Of a stretch of 64,000 nt of DNA, positions 26,995 through 38,462 are shown piece after piece. The notes under the pieces are model-generated. The model made no database searches and was not told where the DNA came from. It worked only from the letters and a program-made list of their open reading frames with translations. Position 1 is the stretch's first letter. Every line of letters starts with the position of its first letter. Origin of the DNA: Manis javanica (taxonomy: Eukaryota > Chordata > Mammalia > Pholidota > Manidae); contig NC_133166.1 of the NCBI RefSeq assembly GCF_040802235.1, positions 115,644,991 through 115,708,990 of the forward strand, written 5' to 3'. The position numbers and the translations under genes are program-made.

Positions 26995-27110
26995 CTTGGC
27001 CGCTGGAAGGCGCGCGACCTACCCGGAAGCCCGGGCCAGCCTCGGTGCCCACGTTCCGGAACTTCCGGAAGCGCCGGACGGAAGTAGGAAGGGTTGGAAG
27101 ACAGTTCGGA
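26985..27110 (-). promoter_or_regulatory. SF3B2: SF3B2 promoter / TISU-type start with YY1 motif
   Basis: The start codon (26,994-26,992) sits inside CAAGATGGCGAC on the minus strand. This matches the TISU consensus SAASATGGCGGC at all but one position and also the YY1 core AAGATGGCG. Surrounding sequence is GC-rich with ETS-like CCGGAA/TTCCGG motifs (27,015-27,075) and no TATA box. From established knowledge, TISU starts go with very short 5'UTRs and constant expression. That SF3B2 uses one here is inference. Confidence 0.6.
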
Positions 27111-28089
27111 TAAGGCCCACCTCCGAGCTGTTCTCCAAAGGTCCCCCAGCGGCCTGGCCTTAGGCCTTCTGGGAGTTGTAGTACGCAGGTCCCGGTATTC
27201 GTGAGGGCAGGGCAGGCGGACCGTGTCCAAGCACAGCACCGGGAACACTAGGGGCTGCAACGAGGACCGGGCTGCGGGGAAAGCTGGTCTCTCCCGGCCG
27301 GAGCAGTCATCCAGCCTTCCCACTTCCTCGTCAGGCGGGAGAGGCCCGACGCTCACGTTCCCAGGAGACCCGAAGGACTCATTGCCCCGGTGACCGCCGG
27401 TTGTGGGCGCCAAGCGGGAGGTTGCCGCCGGCGCCTGTGATACAACAGTGTCTGATTGTTTGACCGCCCACCGCCGCCGGCCCAGGCATGGATGATGAAT
27501 GGGCTGAAAGGGGATCGCAGCCGAGAGGGGAGCGGGCCCTCCCGGGCGGCTGAGTTCCAGGTGCCGACCTGGGGGCCTTAGGGCCACACTGAAGCCCCCT
27601 TTTCCACCCACAGCCGGCTCAGATTCGTCCCCGCTAAGCCTTCTCCCACTTTCCTGTACTTCTTGGAGCTCCTGTAACACGTTCAAACGTCCACTATTTA
27701 TTTTGAAGTTTTTCTTGTCCCACTGCCCACCTCCAACCCCAGGAACGTGAGCGGGGACCTGGTCTTTCCCGCTCTCCCAGCACCTGGCGTTCAAGAGGTG
27801 CTCAATAAATAATTATTGGGGGGGGGCAAGCAAATTAAACAGTCTTTATAGCGACAGCATTTGACTCTTTTTTAGTGCTGAAAATAAATTCAGGACCTTT
27901 TCTTCCTTCAGCTACAGCAGCCTACTGGTGGGATCGACCCTGCCTGGTGATCCCCCAGGCCCCTTCAGTGCCTGAGAGAGGGATGGGCAGGTGCCCCTTG
28001 CCTGCCGAGCTTCACCTTTCTCTGTCCTGATAGATCAATTCAGTCAATTCAGTTTCTCTCCCACCTCTGAGATCCCTCTCCCATTGTAA
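27110..28089. other. Intergenic spacer upstream of SF3B2
   Basis: A GC-rich shoulder of the SF3B2 promoter extends to about 27,650 and passes into ordinary sequence before the minisatellite. A 303-codon minus-strand open frame (27,794-26,883) runs through the promoter into exon 1 in a different frame. It is probably a composition effect. I see no gene here. Confidence 0.5.
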
Positions 28090-28737
28090 CTCAGTCCTCT
28101 CACTGACAGGCCCATCACCTGTGTGAGTGGTGTGTGTGTGTGTGTATGTGTGTGAGACAGGCTCATCACCTGTGTGTGTAAGGCTCATCACCTGTGTGTT
28201 TGTGTAAGACAGGCCCATCACCTGTGTGAATGGTGTGTGTATGTGTGTGAGACAGGCTCATCACCTGTGTGTGTAAGACAGGCTCATCACCTGTATGAGT
28301 GGTGTATGTGACAGGCCCGGCACCTGTGTGAGTGAGTGGTGTGTGTGTGTGTGTGTATGTGTCAGGCTCATCACCTGTGTGTGTGTGTGACAGGCTCATC
28401 ACCTGTGTGAGTGGTGTATGTGACAGGCCCGTCACCTGTGTGTGAGTGAGTGGTGTGTGTGTGTGTGTGTGTGTGTGTATGTATATGTGTCAGGCTCATC
28501 ACCTGTGTGTGTGTGTGTGTGTCAGGCTCATCACCTGTGTGTGTGTGTGACAGGCTCATCACCTGTGTGAGTGGTGTATGTGACAGGCCTGTCACCTGTG
28601 TGAGTGGTGTGTGTGTGTGTGTGTGTGTATGTGTGTGTGTGAGACAGGCTCATCACCTGTGTGTGTGTGTGAGACAGGCTCATCACCTGTGTGAGTGGTG
28701 TATGTGACAGGCCCGTCACCTGTGTGAGTGAGTGAGT

Positions 28738-28790
<53 letters not shown>

Positions 28791-28877
28791 CAGGCTCATC
28801 ACCTGTGTGTGTGTGTGTGACAGGCTCATCACCTGTATGAGTGTATGTGACAGGCCCGTCACCTGTGTGAGTGAGTG

Positions 28878-28911
<34 letters not shown>

Positions 28912-29223
28912 CAGGCTCATCACCTGTGTGTGTGTGTGTATGACAGGCTCATCACCTGTGTGTGTGTGTGTGTGTGACAGGCTCATCACCTGTGTGTGTA
29001 TGTGTGTGTGTATGTGTCAGGCTCATCACCTGTGTGTGTGTGTGTGAGACAGGCTCATCACCTGTGTGAGTGGTGTATGTGACAGGCCTGTCACCTGTGA
29101 GTGGTGTGTGTGTGTGTATGTATGTGTCAGGCTCATCACCTGTGTGTGTATGTGTGTGAGTGTGTAACAGGCTCATCACCTGTGTGAGTGGTGTGTGTGT
29201 GTATGTGTATGTGTCAGGCTCAT

Positions 29224-29255
<32 letters not shown>

Positions 29256-29943
29256 ACAGGCTCATCACCTGTGTGAGTGGTGTATGTGACAGGCCTGTCA
29301 CCTGTGTGAGTGGTGTGTGTGTGTCAGGCTCATCACCTGTGTGTGTGTGTATGTGTCAGGCTCATCACCTGTGTGTGTGTGTGAGACAGGCTCATCACCT
29401 GTGTGAGTGGTGTATGTGACAGGCCCGTAACCTGTGTGAGTGAGTGAGTGGTGTGTGTGTGTGTATGTATGTGTCAGGCTCATCACCTGTGTGTGTGTGT
29501 GTGTGTGACAGGCTCATCACCTGTGTGTGTGTGTGTGTGTGTGTATGTGTCAGGCTCATCACCTGTGTGTGTGTGTGTGTGTGTATGTGTCAGGCTCATC
29601 ACCTGTGTGTGTGTGTGTGTGTGTCAGGCTCATCACCTGTGTGTGTGTGTGTGTGTGTATGTGTCAGGCTCATCACCTGTGTGTGTGTGTGTGTGTGTGA
29701 CAGGCTCATCACCTGTGTGAGTGGTGTATGTGACAGGCCTGTCACCTGTGTGACTGAGTGAGTGGTGTGTGTGTGTGTGTGTATGTGTCAGGCTCATCAC
29801 CTGTGTGTGTGTGTGTGTGTGTGTCAGGTTCATCACCTGTGTGTGTGTGTGTGTGTGTATGTGTCAGGCTCATCACCTGTGTGTGTGTGTGTGTATGACA
29901 CGCTCATCACCTGTGTGAGTGAGTGGTGTGTGTGTGTGTGTAC
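28090..29943. repeat. TG-rich compound minisatellite with CACCTG core units
   Basis: About 1.85 kb is built from two related cores separated by (TG)n runs of variable length. Core A is CAGGCTCATCACCTG, about 33 exact copies plus variants. Core B is ACAGGCCYGTCACCTG, 11 copies counted near 28,087, 28,209, 28,308, 28,421, 28,581, 28,705, 28,849, 29,080, 29,288, 29,417 and 29,732. Core B is usually preceded by AGTGGTGTATGTG, giving a loose higher-order period of roughly 100-300 bp. The apparent open frames (Cys-Val or Thr-His repeats) are artefacts of the TG runs. It lies between the divergent SF3B2 and GAL3ST3 promoters. Confidence 0.95.
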
Positions 29944-31559
29944 ACTGTGAGAGAGCCAGGAAACTCGAGTGAAATGGTCTCATTTTTTCCCACCCACACC
30001 CTTCAGATCTCTCAAGCATGCTCTATTTCACTGACTACCCCCCCGAGAGAAGTAGCTGGGAACTAGGGGAAAAAGAATGGGGTGCCAGGTCCCCAGCAGG
30101 TGCGGTTTAGAAGAGACAGAGAAAAGGACTAGGCCAGGAAGGTTGCTCACATCCCAGCCCTGACTCGGTTCCTGCCAAAATGACCCTTCGCCCCTTCCAC
30201 CACCACCACTATCCCAATTTCCTGACACTCCCAGAGGAAAAGCCAAACCCAGAAAGAACCCAGAAGATAAAAACAGCAGTGCCCTCCCCTACAGGTCGTG
30301 AGCCCGCTCAGGCAGAACCATTCGTGAACCAAGGAAGCGTCTGTAACCGGAGAAGGTCACCTGAGGCTGGAGGCGCCAAGGCATCTGTGTGCGCTGCGGA
30401 AGGGGAAGATGGGAGTCTCTAGGGCAGAATAAACTGAGAGCTGATGGGTGAGGGGGTAATGTAGCTAGAGCCAGAAAGGGATGGGCCAAGTGGAGCCTCG
30501 TTTTATCATAACTTCTCTGGGACCTAGGCAGGGTAGGAACCCTGACTGTGCAGAGGGGATGACTGAAGGGCAGAGAGAAGCTGATGTGCCCAAGGGACCA
30601 AACTGTGACCACAGTCAGTTCTCCTGACCCTAAGCCCCATTCCCTCCTCCTCGTTAACAAGGCCCTCTCACAATACCTACCTGTGTGGGTCTAGAATGGA
30701 ATCCAGTCCTTTCTAGTCCCAGCTTTGGGTAGCTGCCCCAGCTCCAGGATCCTGGCCATACCAGGCCCCGAGGACAGGAGAAAGCAGGGTGTCTGAGAGC
30801 CACTTAACTAAATGACTAAATGTGGGGCTCCTGGTGTCTGGCATGACTTTAGAAGGTGCTGTTACCCAGCACCCAGGTAGTAGGAGCTAAGGACTAAGGC
30901 AGTAGAGAACTCAGGACCACCGCCCTGCCCCCTGCCCCGGGCCCCCCCCCCACAGGAGTTTACAAGTGCCTTCACGGGTATCATCTCTGCAGCCTCCAAA
31001 GAGCTACAAGAATAGCTCCCCATCTTAGAGCTGGAAGCAACTGGGCCCAGGGAGTTGCCTTTGACTCTGGGATTTAAGTTCAACCAGAATTGAAATTGGG
31101 TTCTCTGATTCCCAGTACAAAGTACCTGAGCAGGGGTCCCAGGCCCACTAAAGTTCTGGTTTGGAAAGAGTAGGTCTGGAGTCCTGGTGGACAGGCAAGG
31201 GTCAGCAGCAGAGGCTGCCTCAGGGGCTGAAAGGGAAGGGATCCCCAGGGGTGTGAGGGCAGGTGGCAACCCAACTGCAGGGGGTGGTGCTGGAACTGTG
31301 TTTCTTTAATGTAGGGGGAAAGAGGAAAAAAGGGAGGGAGTATGTGGTTGTTGATAAATGGACCCATGTCTCTAACTCCCTCAAGACCCTCCAGCCCAAG
31401 AATGACGGAGGAAAGGGGTGGGGGGCTATGAATGCCCAGCAATGCCAGAGGACCCAGATACGTTCCGGGTCTCGATTTCCCCTTCTGCAGAGCGAGACAA
31501 GGAGCTGGCCACGCTGATGTCCACACTCTGCAAGGATGCGGGGAAAAGATGCCCTCCTC

Positions 31560-31960
31560 TGAAGACGCCACCTGGGCAGTACTCCCCCGCCCCTTCCTCT
31601 CCCCCTCCGCTGCCCCCGCCCTCAACCCGCCTCCGCCTCCGAAGTGCGATCGGGGCGGGCAGCGGGCTGAGCCGAGCAGAGCTAAGCCGAGCGGACGCCG
31701 CCACCTGATCCCATCCCGGCGCGGAGAGCGAGAGACCAGCACTTGGCGCGCAGGGCCCCCGGATCCACAGCGGATTTCGGGACAAGGGGTGGGAGGTAGC
31801 AGCGACCACTGCCAGCCCAGAGCGGCGGAGCCCGCGCTGCGTGAGTACTGCAGCGGCCGCCTGGGGCCGGGGTCGGGGTGGACTGGACGGGATGGGGCTC
31901 GGGGGACAGGCGGAAGGGTGTCGTGGGGGCCTAGTGCCTGGAGAGCTTGAGGACGGGGTG
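31560..31960 (+). promoter_or_regulatory. GAL3ST3: GAL3ST3 CpG-rich promoter and non-coding exon 1
   Basis: A GC- and CpG-rich block ends in a good splice donor (GTGAGT at 31,841-31,846), so a non-coding first exon ending at 31,840 is likely. The transcription start is not visible; there is no TATA box, and purine-rich 'gccgagcagagctaagccgag' repeats lie near 31,670. Transcription would run away from SF3B2, making the two genes a head-to-head pair 4.6 kb apart. Confidence 0.6.
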
Positions 31961-32277
31961 CTGGGACCCCTGGGGAACGGGAGGGAGAATCCGGCCTGAA
32001 ACCCTATAGCGACCAGGTCCCGGTGACCGATCCTTTGGGATGAAACTGAGGGAATGGGGGCTGATGGAGGCGGGGTAGTGATGGAGGATGATGAAGGTAC
32101 GGGAGGCAGGGACGACGTGGGGGTGGATGACAGGGAAAGGGGCCTGGGCAGGAGCGGGGGGATGGGGATCTGATGTGAGCTGGGGGAAAGAAGAAAGGAA
32201 AGGAGGGAAGTGTCGAGATATTCCCTCTCCTGGGCCACTCATCTGCAGCCCTCAGCCCTTGGCCCCTTCCTTTCTAG

Positions 32278-32321
32278 GGCCCTGGGCAGTTTCCCTACTC
32301 ACTGGACGATGCCGTCCTCAG
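32278..32321 (+). other. GAL3ST3: Candidate small non-coding exon of GAL3ST3
   Basis: A 44-nt stretch is bounded by a pyrimidine-rich acceptor (cctttctag) and a consensus donor (gtaagg). It contains an ATG (32,309) that would open an upstream reading frame after splicing to 35,232. There is no direct evidence that it is used. Confidence 0.35.
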
Positions 32322-34534
32322 GTAAGGGTGGAGTCTCTGGGTCACCCAGCGGTCAGGTCAGGTCCAGGCCGGGATGCCACCCTCCTCTAAATGCACCATT
32401 ATTGGCCCTAGAGCTCCCAGGAGAGAGAGGAAGGGGCTCATGTGGAAGTAGGTGGGCATCCAGGCCAGTTTTCAAAGCCCTAGCTAGCTGTACCATTTTG
32501 TCTTTGGTTCCCTGGAGAAAGGAAAGCAATTTGCAAAACCAGGCAGAGCCTGCTCTAAAATTAGCACCGATGTCCTGATGAGGCCGGGCCCCCTGACCTG
32601 TCTGGGACGGCTGGGGAAACTCTCTTTCCACGGAGAAGACAGGAAGGCCCGGGGGTAGGTGGAAGCATGTGAGGGGCAGGAGCCAGGGCTGCTGCTCTGA
32701 AGCCTGGCCCCAGCAGCCTGCACCAGCCTGGAGATCACAAATGGAAACCTAGCCCCAGGCAGCCCCCTCCCTGGGATCCAGTGCCCGGACTCCATCTCCA
32801 GAAGAGACATCTCAGACTGAACTTGCCAAAGGAGGGGAGGCCTTCTCCAATGCCCGAGGAGCATCCTCTCTCGGGACCTGGAACATTTAGCCTGGCTGAG
32901 TGCCCACCCAGGGGAGACAGGGCTACTGCTTCCAAATACCTGAAGGTCTGTCATGGAGAAAAATGGTCTGTGTGATGTAGGAGGGCAGCAGTAACAACCA
33001 CAGAGAGAGGAAGAGGACGGGGACAAGCTGAGAAGGGCACCATCAGTGTGGGCTGGTCTTGGTTGTCCCAGAAAGAACTTTCAAGGCAGCTCAGAAGTGG
33101 ACCAGGTTAAATCTGAGGATGGTGAGCACTCCCTCAGTGATGGTGACCAAGAAAAAACAGGTGCCCACCTCAGGGGGCTGGTAGCTGGGGAATTCTTGTA
33201 CTGACGATGCCCTGTTCCAAGTGGCTCTCAGACTGAAGTCTGGCTGGCTGACTCTGCTGGGCTAGGCCATGGAGGGGAGTGGGATTGAGGGAGCCACCAG
33301 GCACCCCTCACCCTTCTCTGTGTGACCTGACTGAAGTGTCTCCCAGGGGAAGTCCCACCATAGCTCCCTTCAGGATTTACTTCCTTCACTGACCCAGAGT
33401 CTGAAAAACAGGGTGGTTTGAGTGAGTTTGGCAAAGACGGGAATAGGCTGCCCCTTAGGAAACCCCTGTCTGGTCCCCAAGTGTCTGGGCAAGATGAGTG
33501 AGAAAGGGAAGGTGTACATCCCGAGAGGACCCCAGGCTCTGGCCTCCTCCTGCAGGCTTCTCCGCCCAGGCAGAACTAGCCTTCCTCTGCCCCGGCAACC
33601 CTTGAAAAGATGGGCGGGATGGTGGAGGGGAGCTTGGGCTTTCTCTGCGCTGCCCTTGGTTGCCCTCTGTGGCTGAACCCTTCACCCACCTCGGCTCCAG
33701 GGGGATTAAGTCTGTCTGCAGGCTGGCAGAGGAAACCAGGTGATGGGGCCTGGAGAGAAGGGACATCTTTTCACCCCAACAGGTTTAAATGTAATCCAGG
33801 ATTAACTGGGGGGAGGGGGCTAAAGCAGAGGGACTGTAAGCCAAGCCCAGGGCCCCAGGGGAAGGTGATGGTCCAAAGGTGTTCATTACCTCACCTCTCC
33901 TGGTTCCTGGGTGTTCAAGTTCCACACACATGCAAATGTCCATAAGTTCCAGGCTCCCCCTCTCCTCTAGAGAGAGGAACATGAGGCTCAAGCTAAACCT
34001 TAACCTGGAAACTGAGGCCCCTCAAACAGAGAGCCCACCCCAGCCAGAGGACAGGCATTGCTGCTGAAGCTGACTGTCCACTGGCACTGCCAAGGGCCAG
34101 GTTGCCCTCGAGCCAAAGCACGTGTGCAGGAACAGATGACTGGCCGGACCAGGCTCTTCTCTAGCCTCTCACTCCTGCTGCTTGCCTGGGATGGAGGCCC
34201 ACCATCTCCTGGAGATTCTCAGCAGGGCAACAAGCAGGAGCTCCTCTGTACCCCCTACATCCTGACCCCTCCCAGGCTGCCATCCCACTGCCTTGGCCTG
34301 GCACCTCTCACGCAGTCAGCTGATGCGGTGGCTAGGGTTTCGGGTGTCTGGGGCTGGAAGCCAGTTAGGGTTCCAGGATTTCAAGTCCTTCCTTCCTTTC
34401 CCTCATGGATTTTTTGGTCTTGGGTCCTCAGGACAGGAGCCCAGCTAGGAGGGCTCAGGGCTCAGAAGCATGCAGAGTCCAGAGCAGGGAAGGGCAGTCA
34501 GGTCTCTGTGGAAGCAGCATACATATTGTCTAAG

Positions 34535-34725
34535 GCACGGCCTCTGGAACCAGGAATAGCAGGTCTGAATCCTGTTCTGCTAGTACAGCTGTATGACACA
34601 GACAAGTGGTCCTATCTCTTACAGCCTCAGTTTCCTTGTCTGTAAAATGGAAATTAGACCTGTGTTAGGGTTGTGGTGAGAACTAAATGGGGTAAAGTAT
34701 CTAACAGTACAGTACATATAGGAAG
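34535..34725 (+). repeat. MIR SINE
   Basis: Plus-strand MIR with clear blocks: 'gtctgaatcctgttctgct', 'cagcctcagtttccttgtc' followed by 'tgtaaaatgg', and 'ggttgtggtgagaactaaatg'. It lies in a GAL3ST3 leader intron. Confidence 0.8.
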
Positions 34726-35277
34726 CCTGCAGTCTTGACCCCTTACCCATGTCAGAAAGTGAAGGCCTCGTCATTGTTTCCAAGAGGCTCTGCATCTGGG
34801 GAGTCAAGACCAGCCCGACTGAGCAATCAGCAAGGAGTCCAGGAGGAAGGGAAACCTTGAATTGAGACTTTCGTGCTCTGACCCAAACACTGGTGCTAAG
34901 GCAAGTCTACTGATGAGACAGATAGAGGTGACCACAAGACAAAGACAAATGAGAGGCAGGCAGAGAAATAGAGACAGGGCTCAAAGGAGGGGAGTGGCTA
35001 CAGCTTGAAGGGCTGGCCACACCCCAGAAGCCTGTAATTCCACCCAAGACTAAGTTATCTGGAGCAGTGTGAAGATAGGGTCTTGGCAATGGGAGTGAGG
35101 GAGGAATCTGATCTTCCCTGGCCTCTCTGCTCACCCCACTATTTGGAGCTCTCCTTTGCTGCGGTCCTGCTGGGGCCAGGAGCCCATCTCCTCTACCTGA
35201 TGCAAACCTGTTCGCCTCCTTCTCCCGGCAGGCCTCTCAGGAACGCTGGCCCTGCTACCACAGCCCCAGGAGCCCCC

Positions 35278-35307
35278 ATGAGTGCCTGCGAAGGGAGTCC
35301 TGGATAG
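35278..35307 (+). CDS. Upstream ORF in GAL3ST3 leader (9 codons)
   Basis: Within the same exon as the GAL3ST3 start, an ATG at 35,278 opens MSACEGSPG and stops at TAG, 36 nt before the main ATG. Its context (CCCATGA) is moderate. It would be present in any transcript that uses the acceptor at 35,231. Whether it is translated is unknown. Confidence 0.4.
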   Translation: MSACEGSPG

Positions 35308-35343
35308 CAGAGCCCTGGCTGGTCCAGGGGTGGGTACTCCATT

Positions 35344-38300
35344 ATGCCACCCATTCTCCAGCGCCTGCAGCAGGCCACCAAGATGATGAGCCGCAGGAAA
35401 ATCCTGCTGCTGGTGCTAGGGTGCAGCACCTTGAGCCTCCTCATCCACCAGGGGGCACAGCTCAGCTGGTAAGAGGGTGGAGCCTCGGGGGGCGGGGCCC
35501 AGGGGAGCTGTTCCTCTGGCAGGAAGCTGCCTCTTTACCAACAGAACTGGGAGCTCGCTCCCCTTCCCATTTCTTCCACCTGTGAGAAGAGTCATCTTCT
35601 GCTGGGACTTTATTCTTCACTCTATTCCCAAAGTGCTTTCCATATTCTCTAGATCCACAGGGATTGGTCTTCATTGACAGGGTTACATAAAGTGATAGTG
35701 ACTAAACTGGGATTCTAATCCAGCCCTGGTCCTTGCCATGGCATCACATTCTGAGTGTCTCCCCAAAGGACTGCAAACAACTTCTTGCTACTTTGCTGTG
35801 CTGGGCAAAGTCCCCTCATTTCTCTGAGCCCTAGTTTCCTCATCTATAAAATGGGAACGATAGTATGTGTGACCTAGCTTGTCACCCTATACAGGACCCC
35901 ATGCAATAACTAACAGGAGCCCTGACCCTCCTTCTGGCTCACTGTGTGAACCCAGCAAATCCTAGCACGCCTCAGGGCCTCAACTTCCCCATTTTCTACA
36001 CAGTCTACCCATGAAAAAGGTGTGAATGGGCCCAATCCCCATTGCCAGGTGATCTGCTGGTCTTTAGAAGGGGCATCTGTGTAGATATTATTCTGAGCTC
36101 AAACCAGCCACATATAGGAAATCTCAATGGTGTCCTCTAAGCTGCTTAGAGTTGACCTCATTACATGACAGAGAAGAAACAGGAGAGTGACTCAAAGTCT
36201 GTAGGGAACTCACAGGTCACCTGTAATCCCAAAACCTTATTTCAGGAACCAGGAGACAGAAATGAAAGCTTCATGAAAACAAGGACTATTCTCTGTCTTT
36301 TATACTGTCATATTTCTTGAGCCTAGAACAGTGCCTGGCACATAATAGATGCTCAAAAAATGTGCTGGAGAATGAATAAGGCTCAAGAGGCCTTAACAGA
36401 ATCACGTAACAAATTGGTTGCCTCAAAGCCCATGACATTTATCTACAAGATGGGGAGCCGTGAAAGAGTAAAAAGTAAAAATGATAAGACAGAGAGCAAA
36501 AGGATTTGGTAACTATCTGAGTTGCCAGACTATGTAAATGATTTGTCTCCTAGTCCTCAGTTTATATACATCAGTAGTGTAGAATTCTTCAAGGATCTCC
36601 AAGGGCCTCTGTCCATGCGTTAGTTATCTATTCCTGGGTAATCAAATCACCTCAAAACTTAGCAGCTGTAAATATCAAACATTTGTTAACTGGCTTCCTG
36701 GGGTTAGGATTCCAGGTGCGACTTAGTTGGGTACCTCTGGTTCAGTCAAGCTGGCTGCTGGGGATGCAGTCTCATCCAAAGAGCTGGTTGCAAGGGCTCT
36801 CCGTCCACGCTCTCACATGCAATTGTTGGCAGCATTCAGTTCTTCAAACAGGCTTGTGGACTGAAGGCCCAATTCCTAGGGGATTGTCACGTGGTACCTC
36901 CCCATGGGGCTGCTCACAGTATGGTGTCTTGCTTCCTCCTGCATAAATTATCCTAGAGAGAATGAAAGGCGCCAAGATAGAAGCCATACTTACTATTTTT
37001 ATAGTGTAGTCTCACAAGTGACATGCCTTCATTTCTGCCCTATTCTATCCTTAGACGCATCAGTAAGTCTGCCCTGTACTAATGGGGAAGTAAACACACA
37101 AGAGCATGAATACCAGAAGGCCAGCAGGGTTGCGTGGGGGTCATCTTAGACCACCTACCATACCCCTCCACTGTTCTGTGGGTGTAGCCCAGGATGGGCA
37201 GCTCTGGCCCATCCACCGTCCTTGGGGAGGGGCAGGGGTCAAGCCGCACCCCCTCACACCCTCCTCTCTGCAAACCCTTTGGCCCCTGCAGGTACCCCAA
37301 ACTGTTCCCTCTGAGCTGCCCGCCTCTGCGGGACTCCCCGCCACGCCCTAAGCACATGACAGTGGCCTTCCTGAAGACGCACAAGACCGCGGGTACTACA
37401 GTGCAGAACATCCTGTTCCGCTTCGCCGAGCGCCACAACCTAACGGTGGCTCTGCCGCATCCAAGCTGCGAGCACCAGTTCTGCTACCCGCGTAACTTCT
37501 CGGCGCACTTCGTGCACCCGGCCACGCGGCCGCCTCACGTGCTGGCCAGCCACCTGCGCTTCGACCGCGCGGAGCTCGAGCGCCTCATGCCGCCCAGCAC
37601 CGTCTACGTCACCATCCTGCGCGAGCCGGCCGCCATGTTCGAGTCGCTCTTTAGCTACTACAACCAGTACTGCCCGGCATTTCGGCGAGTGCCCAACGCG
37701 TCGCTCGAGGCCTTCCTGCGCGCGCCCGAGGCCTACTACCGCGCGGGCGAGCACTTCGCCATGTTCGCGCATAACACGCTGGCCTACGACCTGGGCGGCG
37801 ACAACGAACGCAGCCCGCACGATGACGCTGCCTACCTGGCGGGCCTCATCCGCCAGGTGGAGGAAGTGTTCTCGCTCGTCATGATCGCTGAGTACTTCGA
37901 CGAGTCACTCGTGCTGCTGCGGCGCCTGTTGGCCTGGGACCTGGACGACATGCTGTACGCTAAACTCAACGCGCGCGCCGCCAGCTCGCGCCTGGCCGCC
38001 ATCCCCGTGGCGCTCGCGCGGGCTGCGCGCACCTGGAACGCGCTTGACGCGGGCCTCTACGACCACTTCAACGCCACCTTCTGGCGCCGCGTGGCGCGCG
38101 CTGGCCGCGCCTGCGTGGAGCGCGAGGCCCGCCAGCTGCGCGACGCCCGCGAGCGCCTGCTGCGGCGCTGCTTCGGCGAGGATCCGGTGCTTCGGCCTGC
38201 CGCGCAGATCCGCACCAAGCAGTTGCAGCCGTGGCAGCCCAGCCGCAAAGTGGACATCATGGGCTACGACCTGCCCAGCGGCGGCGTCGGCCCGGCCACC

Positions 38301-38462
38301 GAGGCCTGCCTCAAGCTGGCCATGCCAGAGGTGCAGTACTCAAACTATCTGCTGCGCAAGCAGAAGCGCCGGGGTGGTGCGCGGGCCCGGCCCGAGCCGG
38401 TCCTGGACAATCCCCCACCTCGGCCCATTCGAGCGCTGCCCCGCAACGCCCAGGGCCACTGA
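35344..38462 (+). CDS. GAL3ST3: GAL3ST3, galactose-3-O-sulfotransferase 3, 2 coding exons, 431 aa
   Basis: This Golgi type II membrane enzyme transfers sulfate from PAPS to the 3-hydroxyl of terminal galactose on N-acetyllactosamine-type glycans. Coding exons are 35,344-35,468 and 37,292-38,462, joined in the Trp42 codon (TG|G) across a 1.8-kb intron. The total of 1,296 nt gives 431 aa, the length I remember for human. A short basic cytoplasmic tail (SRRK) is followed by a signal anchor at about residues 20-35. The PAPS 5'-phosphosulfate loop FLKTHKTAGTT is at 68-78 and the 3'-phosphate motif ILREPAAMFES lies about 40-50 residues before the mid-point. Sequons include N91 (NLT) and further NFS, NAS and NAT sites. 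The large last exon is very GC-rich. An AATAAA at 38,997-39,002 ends the 3'UTR. The ATG at 35,344 was chosen because the protein then matches the family N-terminus MPPILQRLQQATKMMSRRK. Confidence 0.97.
35445..35458 (+). promoter_or_regulatory. Predicted CTCF-type motif inside GAL3ST3 exon
   Basis: CCACCAGGGGGCAC matches the CTCF core CCASYAGRKGGCRS at every position, on the plus strand. It lies in the codons for the IHQGAQ segment of GAL3ST3. Occupancy cannot be judged from sequence. Confidence 0.45.
35715..35880 (+). repeat. MIR SINE fragment
   Basis: A plus-strand MIR core ('ttctctgagccctagtttcc', then 'tcatctataaaatggg') in the coding-region intron of GAL3ST3. Confidence 0.65.
36616..37160 (+). 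mobile_element. Ancient LTR remnant, possibly ERVL-MaLR (MLT1-type)
   Basis: About 545 bp beginning TGCGTTAGTTATCTATTCC and ending CACCTACCA resemble a mammal-wide repeat known to me as 'TGTGTTAGCTATCTATTGC...CTACCACA'. It is an old, non-coding fossil in the last GAL3ST3 intron, 130 bp before the final exon. The class assignment is from memory and uncertain. Confidence 0.45.

Noticed and set aside
26883-27794. 303-codon minus-strand frame through the SF3B2 promoter
   Set aside because: It reads exon 1 in the wrong frame, has no family resemblance, and lies in GC-rich promoter sequence.
28090-29950. Many Cys-Val and Thr-His repeat open frames, and possible CRISPR-like array appearance
   Set aside because: TG/CA runs avoid stops in several frames. 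The repeat units and variable TG spacers are a minisatellite, not spacers of foreign origin, and the window is mammalian.
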